Shown: positions 9,688 to 18,609 of the stretch, in pieces
Layout of the letters: each line of letters starts with the position of its first letter
How positions within the stretch are numbered: position 1 is the first letter of the stretch
Origin: Flavobacterium channae
Lineage (GTDB): Bacteria; Bacteroidota; Bacteroidia; Flavobacteriales; Flavobacteriaceae
DNA length: 64,000 nucleotides
Reading direction: 5' to 3'
Assembly (NCBI RefSeq): GCF_021172165.1
Contig: NZ_CP089096.1
Location: 2,728,001 to 2,792,000, forward strand
Made by a program: the position numbers and the translations under genes
The notes under the pieces: model-generated
The model's database searches: none
What the model was told of the DNA's origin: nothing
Seen by the model: the letters and a program-made list of their open reading frames with translations, nothing else

Positions 9688-10053
9688 TTGACTAATTTTT
9701 TTGGTTGTTGAAATGATTTTATTTGTAATTTTTAATATATCAAAAACTTCCGTTAGTAATTCTTCTGCATTTGGATAATTTTCTAATTCGTTACAAAGAA
9801 ATAACCAAAATTCGGTTTCATCGGCTTCTTTCATTGCAATTTTCATTTTATGAATAAAGTCTGCTTTGCTTTCAGAATTTTGAGCTTCTTTAATATTTGC
9901 TCCTATTGAAGTTCCTGATTTTAATAGTTGATTGGCGATTACATACTTTCTGTCTTCTTCTAATTTTTCTGTGTATTGAACTACTTTTTTAGCAAATTCA
10001 AATGATTTTAAAAGAATTAAATTGTTTTTGTACTTTTCTTGAAATGTTATCAT
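9685..10053 (-). CDS. Four-helix-bundle protein, S23/23S intervening-sequence-protein family
   Basis: A 122-residue all-helical protein of the family first seen inside 23S rRNA intervening sequences and related in fold to the Avd accessory protein of diversity-generating retroelements. The family core is clear: NQLLKSGTSIGANIKEAQNS (residues 41-60), then KADFIHKMKIAMKEADETEFW. The biochemical role of solitary members is unknown; nucleic-acid binding is a reasonable inference from the basic surface of relatives. There is no 23S gene and no reverse transcriptase here. The gene is flanked on both sides by degenerate repeats, and its last codons and TAA are themselves within the repeat, which suggests the gene arrived with, or expanded with, the repeat. 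Confidence 0.88.
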   Translation of the reverse strand: MITFQEKYKNNLILLKSFEFAKKVVQYTEKLEEDRKYVIANQLLKSGTSIGANIKEAQNSESKADFIHKMKIAMKEADETEFWLFLCNELENYPNAEELLTEVFDILKITNKIISTTKKISQ

Positions 10054-10068
10054 GGCTTATATATTTGT

Positions 10069-10139
10069 TTAATGTGTCGATGTTTCAATTGAACTATAGT
10101 TAAGCAAATTGACACATTGACTAATTGCCTCATTGGCTA
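10069..10139 (-). repeat. Degenerate intergenic repeat, copy 2 (between scoB and four-helix gene)
   Basis: Shorter and more diverged copy. On the minus strand it starts with TAGCCAATGAGGCAATTAGT at the scoB stop, passes CAATGTGTCAATTTG and ends with ATCGACACATTAAAC, 15 bases before the four-helix ATG. Confidence 0.75.
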
Positions 10140-10796
10140 ATCGATTTTCATTTCTGGAATTTCTCCTTCGATGATTAAATCGGCTTCTGTTGCTTTGATG
10201 ATGTCTTCTACTGAAACTCCTGGTGCGCGTTCTAACAATTTGAATCCTTTTGGTGTGATTTCTAAAACCGCTAATTCCGTAACGACTTTTTTCACACAAC
10301 CAACACCCGTTAATGGAAGCGTACATTTTTTCAAGATTTTAGATTCTCCTGCTTTATTTACGTGCATCATAGCTACGATAATATTTTCTGCCGAAGCTAC
10401 TAAATCCATAGCGCCACCCATTCCTTTTACCATTTTTCCTGGAATTTTCCAGTTGGCAATATCGCCGTTTTCAGAAACTTCCATAGCTCCTAAAATGGTT
10501 AAATCTACTTTTTGAGCTCGAATCATTCCGAAACTAAATGCTGAGTCAAAGAAACTCGCTCCTGGTAAAGTAGTAATAGTTTGTTTTCCAGCATTGATGA
10601 TGTCGGCATCTTCTTCACCTTCAAAAGGGAAAGGTCCCATTCCTAAAACACCATTTTCTGATTGAAATTCAACTGAAATATCTGTACGAACATAATTGGC
10701 AACTAAAGTTGGTATTCCGATTCCTAAATTAACATAATAACCATCTTTAACTTCTTGTGCTATTCTTTTTGCGATTTGATTTTTATCTAATGCCAT
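10137..10796 (-). CDS. scoB: Succinyl-CoA:3-ketoacid CoA-transferase subunit B
   Basis: Second subunit of 3-oxoacid CoA-transferase, moving CoA between succinyl-CoA and acetoacetate. The SENG motif in EFQSENGVLGMG carries the catalytic Glu that forms the thioester intermediate, and GIGIPTLVANY is the family N-terminal signature. I start it at the ATG at 10796 (MALDKNQ, 219 residues). The five extra residues of the longest frame (MTHYI) are translated repeat sequence and are not expected. It pairs with scoA just upstream; unlike most sco operons, where the two genes abut, they are separated here by 133 bases of repeat. Its stop codon lies in the next repeat copy. Confidence 0.93.
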   Translation of the reverse strand: MALDKNQIAKRIAQEVKDGYYVNLGIGIPTLVANYVRTDISVEFQSENGVLGMGPFPFEGEEDADIINAGKQTITTLPGASFFDSAFSFGMIRAQKVDLTILGAMEVSENGDIANWKIPGKMVKGMGGAMDLVASAENIIVAMMHVNKAGESKILKKCTLPLTGVGCVKKVVTELAVLEITPKGFKLLERAPGVSVEDIIKATEADLIIEGEIPEMKID

Positions 10797-10798
10797 AA

Positions 10799-10931
10799 TG
10801 TAATGTGTCAATTTGATAATGTGTCAATGTGCCTATTTTAATGTGTCAATTTGAGAATGTATCAATATGTCAATTATTTTATTGACTAATTGGCTCATCG
10901 TCACATTGGCTCATTTGCACATTGGCTAATT
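10799..10931 (-). repeat. Degenerate intergenic repeat, copy 3 (between scoA and scoB)
   Basis: The longest copy. On the minus strand it starts at the scoA stop (TAATTAGCCAATGTGC), runs through units AATGAGCCAATGTGA, CAATTAGTCAATAA and AATTGACATATTG, and ends in CACATTGACACATTATCAAA then TTGACACATTACATT, directly before the scoB ATG. Confidence 0.85.
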
Positions 10932-11628
10932 ATTTTTGTCTAACGGTTCTTTGCTCAATTCTTTTCTCAAATTTCTCACCCTGGAAAATACGATTAATCA
11001 TAATTCCTGGAATGTGAATTTCATTTGGATCTAAAGTACCAGCTGGTACCAATTCTTCTACCTCAGCAATAGTAATTTTTGCTGCGCCAGCCATTGGTGC
11101 ATTAAAGTTACGAGCTGTTCCTTTGAAAATCAAATTTCCTGCTTCGTCACCTTTCCATGCTTTAACAATAGAGAAATCAGCTTTGAAAGCGTGTTCTAAA
11201 ACATGCATTTTTCCGTTAAATTCTCGAACTTCTTTTCCTTCCGCTACTTCAGTTCCGTAACCTGCTGGCGTAAAGAATGCAGGAATTCCGGCTTGTGCAG
11301 CACGACATTTTTCCGCTAAGGTTCCTTGTGGTGTTAATTCCACTTCCAATTCCCCTGAAAGCATTTGACGTTCGAACTCTGCATTTTCTCCCACATACGA
11401 AGAAATCATTTTTTTAATTTGGCGTTTTTGTAATAGTAATCCCAATCCGAAATCATCAACTCCTGCGTTGTTTGAAATACAAGTTAGATTGGTTACATTT
11501 TTACGAACTAATTCAGCAATACTATTTTCAGGAATACCACAAAGACCAAAACCACCTAACATGATGGTTTGTCCGTCTTGAATGCCTTCTAAAGCCTCTT
11601 TAACGTTGTTAACTTTTCTAGAAATCAT
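10930..11628 (-). CDS. scoA: Succinyl-CoA:3-ketoacid CoA-transferase subunit A
   Basis: First subunit of the 3-oxoacid CoA-transferase, used in ketone body and branched-chain or butyrate-type metabolism. Its 232 residues match the family. Recognisable are the N-terminal [10 protein letters not shown] glycine-rich CoA-binding loop, [15 protein letters not shown], and FFTPAGYGT. It begins 20 bases after the PBP1A stop, so it is likely to be read as part of the ricT-gldH-PBP1A transcript. Its TAA is the first element of repeat copy 3. Confidence 0.94.
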   Translation of the reverse strand: MISRKVNNVKEALEGIQDGQTIMLGGFGLCGIPENSIAELVRKNVTNLTCISNNAGVDDFGLGLLLQKRQIKKMISSYVGENAEFERQMLSGELEVELTPQGTLAEKCRAAQAGIPAFFTPAGYGTEVAEGKEVREFNGKMHVLEHAFKADFSIVKAWKGDEAGNLIFKGTARNFNAPMAGAAKITIAEVEELVPAGTLDPNEIHIPGIMINRIFQGEKFEKRIEQRTVRQK

Positions 11629-11648
11629 ATTTAGTTTGTTGTTGTTTT

Positions 11649-13940
11649 TTATAATCCAAATTCATCCATGTCAGGTTCGTCTGTTGGAACTGCAGTAGAA
11701 TCTACTACTTTTTTAGGTGTCCAACAATCTACCTTAATCGATAAATCTTCGGGTCTTTCAAATGGTTCTTTAGAAACATCTAAATCGCTATCAGCATAAC
11801 ATTTCTTCATGAAAAGACCCCAAATTGGTAATGCCATAGTAGCTCCTTGTCCTAATCTTGTTGCTCTAAAGTGAGCTGCTCTATCTTCATTTCCTACCCA
11901 AATTCCAGTAGCTAAATTTGGCACCATTCCGATAAACCATCCATCAGAATTGTTTTGAGAAGTTCCTGTTTTTCCTGCAATTGGGTTTCCAAAACTATAA
12001 TCGTATTGGATAAAACCACCACCACCGTATTTCAATCTTGCTCCTGTTCCAGACTGAGTTACACCTTCCATTAATTTAATTACTGTATAGGCTACATCTT
12101 TGTTAACTACATCCTTTGTAACTGGAGTTGGCTGATCTAAAACCACACCATTTTTATCTTCTATTTTGATAATGAATGTTGGTTTTACATAAACTCCTTG
12201 ATTAGCAAATGTACTCATGGCACCTACCATTTGCTCAACTGTAATATCAACTGCTCCTAACGCAATTGAAGGTTGAACTGGAATATCTGAAGTAACACCC
12301 AATTCTTTTGCCATGTCAACTACAGCTTGTGGACCCACTCTATCAATTAATTTTGCAGAAACCGTATTGACCGAATTGGCAAGTGCTTTTTGTAACGTAA
12401 TGGTTCCTCTATAATTTCCATCTGAATTTTTAGGCGACCAATCAGCATCAATTCCCCATTTACCCTTTGGCATTGTAAAATAACTATCAATAATTGAATC
12501 ACAAGGCGACATACCCAATTGTTCAATAGCAGTTGCATATAAGAAAGGCTTAAATGTTGACCCTACCTGTCTTGCTCCTTGACCTACGTGATCGTATTGG
12601 AAATATTTATAATTAACTCCTCCAACCCATGCTTTAATGTGACCGTTTCTTGGCTCCATTGCCATCATACCGGTTTGTAACATGTGTTTGTAGTAAATGA
12701 TAGAATCTTTAGGTTTCATGATGGTATCTTTTTCACCTTCATAAGTAAAGATTTTCATTTTTGCAGGAACTTCAAAAGATTTTATTATTTCATCTTTTGT
12801 CTTGCCATTCAAGTCCATTTTTCTCCAACGTTCTGAATTTTTCATGGCTTGCATCATGATTTGCTGCGTTTGCTCTGGAGTAATGTCTACGAAAGGTGCG
12901 TTTTCTTTTCCTTTAGCCGCTATAAAAAATTCTTTTTGTAAATTTTTTAAATGTTCGGTTACCGCTTCCTCAGCATATTGTTGCATTTTAGAATCGATAG
13001 TAGTATAAATTTTTAACCCATCACGATACAAATCATATTCTGTTCCATCAGGTTTTAAATGGTCTTTAATCCATTTTTTCATGTAATCTCTTAAGTACTC
13101 TCTGAAATAAGTTGCACTACCTTCAGAATGACTTTCTGGTCTGAAATCCAGTTTGATTGGCAACTTTTTTAACTGCTCTTTTTGAGCTTCAGTAATTACA
13201 TCGTTTTTAACCATTTGTCCCAAAACTGTATTTCTTCTATCTAATACTAATTGGGCTCTTTTTTTTCTGTTTGGATTATACAACGATGGGTTTTTTAACA
13301 TTCCAACGAATAAAGCGCCTTCTTCGATAGTTAAATCTTTTGGTTCTTTATTCATATAGATTTTTGCTGCAGAACGAATTCCAACTGCACCATTAACAAA
13401 ATCTACTTGGTTCAAGTACAAAGCAATGATTTCTTGTTTTGTATATTGACGTTCCAAACGAATAGCAATAATCCATTCTTTTACTTTTTGAATAATTCTG
13501 AATAAAATAAATTTAGAACCTTCACCATGGAAAAGGTTTTTTGCTAACTGTTGTGTTAATGTACTTGCTCCACCATCTCTACCTAAACGAACAACGGCTC
13601 TTAATGTTCCTTTAGCATCGATACCTGAGTGCTCATAAAAACGTTCGTCTTCAGTAGCAACTAAAGCTTTTACTAAATGCTGAGGCAATTCTTCATACTT
13701 AACAGGTGTTCTATTTTCTTTGTAGAATTTACCAATTACAACTCCATCTGAAGAAATAATTTCGGTTGCAACATTTGAATCTGGATTTTCTAAATCATCA
13801 AACGATGGCATTTTTCCGAAAAATCCCCATGAAGCAAAAAGGAATAATAAGATTACCCCTAAAAATCCATAAGCGAATAATTGCCAAAATTTTCTTTTGT
13901 ACTCTGAAAAATCGTTTGTATTTGCTTTTTTAGTAGCCAT
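11649..13940 (-). CDS. mrcA: Class A penicillin-binding protein 1A (transglycosylase/transpeptidase)
   Basis: Bifunctional peptidoglycan synthase of 763 residues anchored by one N-terminal helix (about 20-42). The GT51 domain shows [12 protein letters not shown] (catalytic Glu97) and [13 protein letters not shown] (123-135). The transpeptidase domain shows the active-site STFK in [12 protein letters not shown] in [10 protein letters not shown], and KTGT in AGKTGTSQN. Length is normal. The start is only one base after the gldH stop, so the genes are almost certainly cotranscribed and perhaps translationally coupled. The gene symbol is by analogy with E. coli; many flavobacterial annotations call it PBP1A. 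Confidence 0.95.
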   Translation of the reverse strand: MATKKANTNDFSEYKRKFWQLFAYGFLGVILLFLFASWGFFGKMPSFDDLENPDSNVATEIISSDGVVIGKFYKENRTPVKYEELPQHLVKALVATEDERFYEHSGIDAKGTLRAVVRLGRDGGASTLTQQLAKNLFHGEGSKFILFRIIQKVKEWIIAIRLERQYTKQEIIALYLNQVDFVNGAVGIRSAAKIYMNKEPKDLTIEEGALFVGMLKNPSLYNPNRKKRAQLVLDRRNTVLGQMVKNDVITEAQKEQLKKLPIKLDFRPESHSEGSATYFREYLRDYMKKWIKDHLKPDGTEYDLYRDGLKIYTTIDSKMQQYAEEAVTEHLKNLQKEFFIAAKGKENAPFVDITPEQTQQIMMQAMKNSERWRKMDLNGKTKDEIIKSFEVPAKMKIFTYEGEKDTIMKPKDSIIYYKHMLQTGMMAMEPRNGHIKAWVGGVNYKYFQYDHVGQGARQVGSTFKPFLYATAIEQLGMSPCDSIIDSYFTMPKGKWGIDADWSPKNSDGNYRGTITLQKALANSVNTVSAKLIDRVGPQAVVDMAKELGVTSDIPVQPSIALGAVDITVEQMVGAMSTFANQGVYVKPTFIIKIEDKNGVVLDQPTPVTKDVVNKDVAYTVIKLMEGVTQSGTGARLKYGGGGFIQYDYSFGNPIAGKTGTSQNNSDGWFIGMVPNLATGIWVGNEDRAAHFRATRLGQGATMALPIWGLFMKKCYADSDLDVSKEPFERPEDLSIKVDCWTPKKVVDSTAVPTDEPDMDEFGL

Positions 13941-13941
13941 A

Positions 13942-14439
13942 CTATTTTATTTTTTCAATTCTTAATCCTAGTTCTGTAATTCCGTTAAGTTCAGCAACAC
14001 CATCTACTTTTCCTGTTTCTCTAACCGCCTGAACTACCTCAACGTTATATTTTCCTGGTCTTTTGAAAATAAAATTTTCTAAATACCACAGTTTGCTTTC
14101 TTTAATATCCGAAAAACCTTCACCCATTAAAGTCCCATCTGGATTTGCCATTTGATATTCTAAAGTATCCACTTTAATCGTAGGTTTTTTTCCTGGCTCT
14201 TTTAAAGTAACAATCAAATACATGTTATTAAACGGATAATCGTTATTGTTTCTTACATTTAAAAACAAATGATACGGGTTTACAGTATCATTTTGTTCAA
14301 ATGCAAAACGCAAAGTGTCCGATTTTTTCCATGTGCCGTCTAACTCTTTGTATTCGCTAAAAAACTGCTTTTTATCACAAGAGAAAAAAAGCATTGACAA
14401 CATCATTAACCCAATAAGTTTATTCTTTTTTTGGAGCAT
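13942..14439 (-). CDS. gldH: Gliding motility lipoprotein GldH
   Basis: A 165-residue lipoprotein with signal peptide and lipobox Cys in MLFFSCDKK (about residue 21). The body matches GldH: a beta-sandwich with DTVNPYHLFLNVRNNNDYPF and NMYLIVTL early, and WYLENFIFKRPGKYNVEVVQ late. GldH is required for gliding and type IX secretion in Flavobacterium johnsoniae, where it is peripheral to the core secretion complex. The start overlaps the end of ricT by 20 bases, and PBP1A follows with one base between. I recall ricT-gldH-PBP as the usual flavobacterial order. It fits with the type IX-type sorting domain on the protease at the start of the window. Confidence 0.9.
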   Translation of the reverse strand: MLQKKNKLIGLMMLSMLFFSCDKKQFFSEYKELDGTWKKSDTLRFAFEQNDTVNPYHLFLNVRNNNDYPFNNMYLIVTLKEPGKKPTIKVDTLEYQMANPDGTLMGEGFSDIKESKLWYLENFIFKRPGKYNVEVVQAVRETGKVDGVAELNGITELGLRIEKIK

Positions 14440-15580
14440 TTTTAAAATTTGATGGTTTACGTTTTTTATTTTTATTGTTATTCTTTTTCTTAGGCTGATC
14501 GAAACGTGTTAAACTATCCTGACCAACAACATTTTCAAATTTTTTCTCTACCTCTTGAACTGTTTCAACTACATAATCTTCTAAAGCAGCAACACGTTCT
14601 TTTTTCTTATTAACAGCCAAGATTTCTTTTACTTTAGACACAGGCAATACTAACCATTGTGCTGGTGCATTTGCATAAGAAAACCACATAATTTCTTTAA
14701 ATATGTCGATTTTTTGGCAATACGCATCACCTTTCTCCGTATATAATTTAGTATCAATATCTGGCATGTCTTTAAGCGCATCCAAATAAGTATCTAATTC
14801 GTAATTTAAACAACATTTTAATTTACCACACTGACCTGCTAATTTTTGTGGATTTAATGACAATTGCTGATAACGAGCTGCTGAAGTATTAACACTTCTA
14901 AAATCGGTTAACCAAGTTGAACAACACAATTCTCTTCCGCAAGAACCAATTCCTCCTAAACGAGCTGCTTCTTGACGGAAACCAACTTGTTTCATTTCGA
15001 TTCTTACTTTAAATTCTTGTGCAAATTCTTTAATTAATTGACGAAAATCTACTCGATCATTTGCTGTATAATAAAACGTTGCTTTTGATCCATCACCTTG
15101 AAATTCTACATCAGAAATTTTCATTTCTAGTTTTAAATTTATGGCAATTTCTCTTGCACGCATACGCACAATTTCTTCTTTATTTCGAGCTTCTGTCCAA
15201 ATATCAATATCGCGTTGTGAAGCTTTTCTATAAATTTTAGCTAATTCTTTATCAGGATTTTCACCTTTCTTTTTCATTTGAATTTTAACCAATTCGCCTG
15301 TTAAAGTTATTATCCCAATATCATGACCCGGAGAAGCTTCTGTAGCTACAATGTCTCCTATTGCTAAAGTTAGCTTTTCTGTATTTCTAAAAAATTCTTT
15401 TCTACCATTTTTGAAACGGATTTCAGCCGCATCAAAAGGCGCCTGCCCTCCTGGTAATGTCATGTTTGACAACCAATCAAATACCGAAAGTTTGTTGCAG
15501 CTATCGGTGCCGCAAGTCCCATTATTATTACACCCCTTTGGTGCACCACCATCAGCGGTTGAACAGTTTGTACATGCCAT
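14420..15580 (-). CDS. ricT: RicT (PSP1/YaaT-family) regulatory iron-sulfur subunit
   Basis: A 386-residue cytoplasmic protein of the PSP1 C-terminal family. In Bacillus the homologue YaaT/RicT forms a Fe-S-containing complex with RicA and RicF that stimulates RNase Y processing; the role in Bacteroidetes is not established. The N-terminus is Cys-rich (MACTNCST, KGCNNNGTCGTDSC). The PSP1 core shows IGSCGRELCCSTWL and GQCGKLKCCLNYELD, with many conserved cysteines. The C-terminal 35 residues are a Lys/Asn-rich tail. It is first in the operon with gldH and PBP1A, behind its own promoter. Confidence 0.9.
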   Translation of the reverse strand: MACTNCSTADGGAPKGCNNNGTCGTDSCNKLSVFDWLSNMTLPGGQAPFDAAEIRFKNGRKEFFRNTEKLTLAIGDIVATEASPGHDIGIITLTGELVKIQMKKKGENPDKELAKIYRKASQRDIDIWTEARNKEEIVRMRAREIAINLKLEMKISDVEFQGDGSKATFYYTANDRVDFRQLIKEFAQEFKVRIEMKQVGFRQEAARLGGIGSCGRELCCSTWLTDFRSVNTSAARYQQLSLNPQKLAGQCGKLKCCLNYELDTYLDALKDMPDIDTKLYTEKGDAYCQKIDIFKEIMWFSYANAPAQWLVLPVSKVKEILAVNKKKERVAALEDYVVETVQEVEKKFENVVGQDSLTRFDQPKKKNNNKNKKRKPSNFKNAPKKE

Positions 15581-15638
15581 AATTTAAATATATAGTGATT
15601 GTCCTCAAAAGGACTACGTTTCAAAATGTTTTTGAGCG

Positions 15639-15670
15639 TAAAGATATTGATTTTTTATGGAAACTTTCAA
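15639..15670 (-). promoter_or_regulatory. Promoter for ricT-gldH-PBP1A operon
   Basis: On the minus strand TTG (15668-15670 complemented), a 21-base spacer and TATCTTTA (15639-15646), one base off the consensus. The leader would be about 50 bases and contains a small GTCCTTTTGAGGAC hairpin. Confidence 0.5.
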
Positions 15671-15694
15671 ATTAGCCTTTTGAAGTTTTACAAA

Positions 15695-15731
15695 ACAAAA
15701 AAACCTATCTCATTTAAAACGAAATAGGTCT
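15695..15731 (-). terminator. Terminator of the trhO-trhP-ferredoxin operon
   Basis: On the minus strand GACCTATTTC pairs with GAGATAGGTT (one G-U) around a loop of about nine bases and runs into seven T residues. It lies 27 bases past the ferredoxin stop. Confidence 0.75.
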
Positions 15732-15757
15732 TTTATTAGTATTTTAAACTTAAAAAA

Positions 15758-15988
15758 TTATGTTTCTTTTACGGAAATTATATGTACTGGACAAGCTTTT
15801 GCTGCTAATTCACAATTCTCTACTATTGCGTGATCTGGCGATTTTAATGTGTGAAATCCTTTAGAATCGACCGCTTTAATTAATACAGATTTTCCGTCTT
15901 TTTTTGACATTTGAAATTGCGCCGGAGCCATTTCAACACAATAATTGCAACCAATACATTTGTCTCTTTGAAGCGTAACAACAACCAT
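15758..15988 (-). CDS. Small ferredoxin, [4Fe-4S] type
   Basis: Electron carrier of 76 residues. CIGCNYC near the N-terminus and CELAAKACPV near the C-terminus supply four cysteines for one [4Fe-4S] cluster; the second half lacks the full CxxCxxC, so a single cluster is expected. The start overlaps the trhP stop by one base, and the operon terminator follows. TrhP itself is reported to need an iron-sulfur cluster, so this ferredoxin may be its electron or cluster partner; that is inference from position only. Confidence 0.9.
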   Translation of the reverse strand: MVVVTLQRDKCIGCNYCVEMAPAQFQMSKKDGKSVLIKAVDSKGFHTLKSPDHAIVENCELAAKACPVHIISVKET

Positions 15989-17229
15989 TAGTTTTCTACA
16001 ATTTTATACATTTTGTCCGATAAACGAATTCTAAATGGAACTTTCAATGTACAACTATCTCCTTTTGTAGCTTTTTCTGAAGATGCATCATTAACAAAGA
16101 AATCATCTAAAATTAATTCTTGAGCTCCAGTGCTTGGTCCGGTTATCAAAATCTTGTCGCCTTTTTTAATATCATAAGCTTCAATCTTGAACTCGGCAAT
16201 ATTCGATTTTGGAAAATAATGCATTCCTTTTCCAACATATACTTTTCGTTGAGTTGCATTTGAGCCAGGGTTATCAGACCATTCGCCTAATTTTTGTCCC
16301 AAATAATAACCACTCCAAAAACCTCGATTATAAACCGTTGCCAAAGCAGCCATCCAAGTATTGATTTTTTCTTTAGTAAAAGTTCCTTCGTAATACGAGT
16401 CAATAGCTTCGCGATACGTTTTGATAACTGTTGCAACATAATCAGCAGCTCTACCACGACCTTCAATTTTCAAAACTTTTATTCCTGAATCGATTACTTG
16501 GTCAAGAAAATCCAACGTGCACAAATCTTTTGGAGACATCATGTATTCGTTGTCAATCTCAATTTCAAATCCCGATTCTTGATCAATAACCGTGTATTTT
16601 TTTCGGCAATTTTGTTTGCAAGCGCCTCTGTTAGCAGAAGAATTATGCGAATGTAAACTCAAATAACATTTTCCTGAAACCGCCATACACAAAGCTCCGT
16701 GACCAAAGATTTCAATCTCAACTAAATTGCCACTTGGTCCTTTTATTTGCTCTTTTTCAATATCATCGGTGATTTTCTTTACTTGGCGTAAACTCAACTC
16801 GCGAGACAGAACAATCGTATCAGCAAACATGGCGTAGAATTTTACCGTTTCTATATTGGTTACATTCAATTGGGTAGAAATATGCACTTCCATTCCCATC
16901 GTACGAGCCGTCATAATCACCGCTTGGTCAGATGCAATTACGGCTGTAATTCCTGCTTCTTTAGCTTTAGTCAAAAGTGTTTTTACAATCGATAAATCAT
17001 GATCGTAAATAATGGTATTTAAAGTTAGATAGGTTCTAACGTTTTTTTCGTTGCAACGACGCGCAATTTCTGGCAAATCATCTAAAACGAAATTCACAGT
17101 TGCACGAGCTCGCATGTTTAATTGTTCTACACCAAAATAAATTGAGTCGCAACCATTATCTAAAGCTGCTTGCATGGATTCGAAATTTCCTGCAGGCGCC
17201 ATTAATTCTATTCTTCCAGAAGTTGTCAT
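15988..17229 (-). CDS. trhP: tRNA uridine-34 hydroxylation protein TrhP (peptidase U32 family)
   Basis: U32-family protein of 413 residues, the group containing E. coli YegQ/TrhP, which acts in prephenate-dependent hydroxylation of U34 in tRNAs. Family marks are LMAPAGNFESMQAALDNG at the N-terminus, the central IFGHGALCMAVSGKCYLS with conserved Cys, GACKQNCRKKY and KIEGRGRAADYV. The last 80 residues are a beta-rich C-terminal domain (GDKILITGPSTGAQELIL, VPFRIRLSDK). A closely similar domain ends the adjacent TrhO. The gene overlaps trhO and the ferredoxin gene by one base each, so all three are surely one transcript. Annotation as a collagenase-like protease would be misleading. Confidence 0.88.
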   Translation of the reverse strand: MTTSGRIELMAPAGNFESMQAALDNGCDSIYFGVEQLNMRARATVNFVLDDLPEIARRCNEKNVRTYLTLNTIIYDHDLSIVKTLLTKAKEAGITAVIASDQAVIMTARTMGMEVHISTQLNVTNIETVKFYAMFADTIVLSRELSLRQVKKITDDIEKEQIKGPSGNLVEIEIFGHGALCMAVSGKCYLSLHSHNSSANRGACKQNCRKKYTVIDQESGFEIEIDNEYMMSPKDLCTLDFLDQVIDSGIKVLKIEGRGRAADYVATVIKTYREAIDSYYEGTFTKEKINTWMAALATVYNRGFWSGYYLGQKLGEWSDNPGSNATQRKVYVGKGMHYFPKSNIAEFKIEAYDIKKGDKILITGPSTGAQELILDDFFVNDASSEKATKGDSCTLKVPFRIRLSDKMYKIVEN

Positions 17230-18587
17230 TAGCTGATAATTTTAAATAATTTATCGGATAATCTTACTCTAAAAGGCACTTCAAAAGTTACTTTATCGCC
17301 AACTTTAGCTGATGAATTTTCAGTTCCGTTTACGAACATTTTTTCTAGAATCAATTCTTGGTTTCCAGTTGTTGGTCCCGAAATTAGAATGCTGTCACCA
17401 AGATTTAACTCTTGATTTTCTATAACGAAAAGTCCTACTTGTGCTTTCACATAATAGTGTTCGGCTTTACCAAGCAATACTTTTTTTACTTTTATTTTTT
17501 GACGAATGTCTTTGGTTTTTTGGGCTACAGCCAAAGGTTTGTCAGAAAGTTCTCCTGAATGTTTGAATTTCAAATTTTCTGATTTTCCTTTTCGGAAAAC
17601 CTTATTTCCTACTTGTTTTCCTCTACGAAGTTTTACTTGTTCGGCTAATGGTAAATGCGTGATTTCTAAACATTCGGTAGAACAACAATTTTCCATAGCT
17701 GCTTTACATTCGTCACATTGAATGAATAATAAATGACAACCATCGTTCAAACAATTCGTGTGATTGTCGCAAGGTTTTCCACATTGGTGACATTGCGAAA
17801 CGATATCGTCGGTAATTCTTTCCCCTAATCTGTGGTCGAAAACGAAGTTCTTTCCAATGAATTTACTTTCCAAACCTTCTTCTTTGATTTGTTTGGCGTA
17901 ATTAATAATTCCGCCTTCAAGTTGGAAAACATTTTTAAAACCTTGGTGTTTGAAATACGCCGATGCTTTCTCGCAACGAATTCCTCCGGTGCAATACATC
18001 ACCAAGTTTTTATCTTCTTTGAAATCTTTTAATTGTTCGTTAATAATTGGTAACGATTCACGAAAAGTTTCTACATCTGGAGTAATTGCACCTTTAAAAT
18101 GACCGATTTCACTTTCGTAATGATTTCTAAAATCTACTACAATCGTGTTTGGATCTTCTAAAATTTGATTGAATTCTTTCGCTTTTAAATGCACTCCAAT
18201 ATTGGTTACATCAAACGTTTCGTCGTTCAAACCATCGGCTACAATTTTATCACGAACTTTTACCGTTAATTTTAAAAACGAATGGTCGTCGTGTTCTACA
18301 GCAACATTCAATCGAATGCCACGCATAAAATCGTAAGCTTCTAAAGTTTCTCTAAAAGCTTCAAAATTTTCGGCTGGAACCGACATTTGAGCATTGATAC
18401 CTTCTTTGGCTACATACGTTCGACCAAGAGCATCGAGTTTGTTCCATTCGATAAATAAATCGTCGCGAAATTTTTTGGGATCTTCAATTTTGGCATACGC
18501 ATAGAAAGATAATGTAAGACGTTGTTTTCCGGCTTCATCAATTAATTGAGCTCTTTCTTCTGCGCTTAAAGTGTTATACAGTTGCAT
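17229..18587 (-). CDS. trhO: Oxygen-dependent tRNA uridine-34 hydroxylase TrhO with extra U32-type C-terminal domain
   Basis: Rhodanese-family protein of the UPF0176/YceA group, which makes 5-hydroxyuridine at tRNA position 34 using oxygen. An N-terminal acylphosphatase-like domain spans about 1-110, the rhodanese domain about 130-230 with Cys189 in MYCTGGIRCEKA, and a Cys-rich metal-binding stretch lies at about 256-300 (CHQCGKPC, CDECKAAMENCCSTEC). Typical members have about 320-350 residues; this one has 452. The additional residues from about 355 contain GDSILISGPTTGNQELIL and VPFRVRLSDKLFKI, the same domain that ends TrhP next door. First gene of the operon; its leader carries a palindrome at 18610-18629. 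Confidence 0.88.
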   Translation of the reverse strand: MQLYNTLSAEERAQLIDEAGKQRLTLSFYAYAKIEDPKKFRDDLFIEWNKLDALGRTYVAKEGINAQMSVPAENFEAFRETLEAYDFMRGIRLNVAVEHDDHSFLKLTVKVRDKIVADGLNDETFDVTNIGVHLKAKEFNQILEDPNTIVVDFRNHYESEIGHFKGAITPDVETFRESLPIINEQLKDFKEDKNLVMYCTGGIRCEKASAYFKHQGFKNVFQLEGGIINYAKQIKEEGLESKFIGKNFVFDHRLGERITDDIVSQCHQCGKPCDNHTNCLNDGCHLLFIQCDECKAAMENCCSTECLEITHLPLAEQVKLRRGKQVGNKVFRKGKSENLKFKHSGELSDKPLAVAQKTKDIRQKIKVKKVLLGKAEHYYVKAQVGLFVIENQELNLGDSILISGPTTGNQELILEKMFVNGTENSSAKVGDKVTFEVPFRVRLSDKLFKIIS

Positions 18588-18609
18588 GCTATAAACGTTT
18601 TAAGATTAG

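Noticed and set aside
9685..10053. Avd subunit of a diversity-generating retroelement
   Set aside because: The fold family is related, but no reverse transcriptase, template repeat or variable repeat was seen nearby.
9685..10053. Intervening sequence within a 23S rRNA gene
   Set aside because: The flanks are protein genes and repeats; there is no rRNA sequence.
10069..10326. Reading frame of 85 codons overlapping scoB
   Set aside because: It lies in another frame of scoB plus the repeat, with an unnatural Arg/Ser/His-rich composition.
9571..10931. CRISPR-like array
   Set aside because: The repeated units are short, degenerate and of uneven spacing, and genes lie between the copies. There are no unique spacers and no cas genes.
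15988..17229. Secreted collagenase for TrhP
   Set aside because: No signal peptide, and the motifs and the trhO neighbour fit the tRNA-modification branch of the U32 family.
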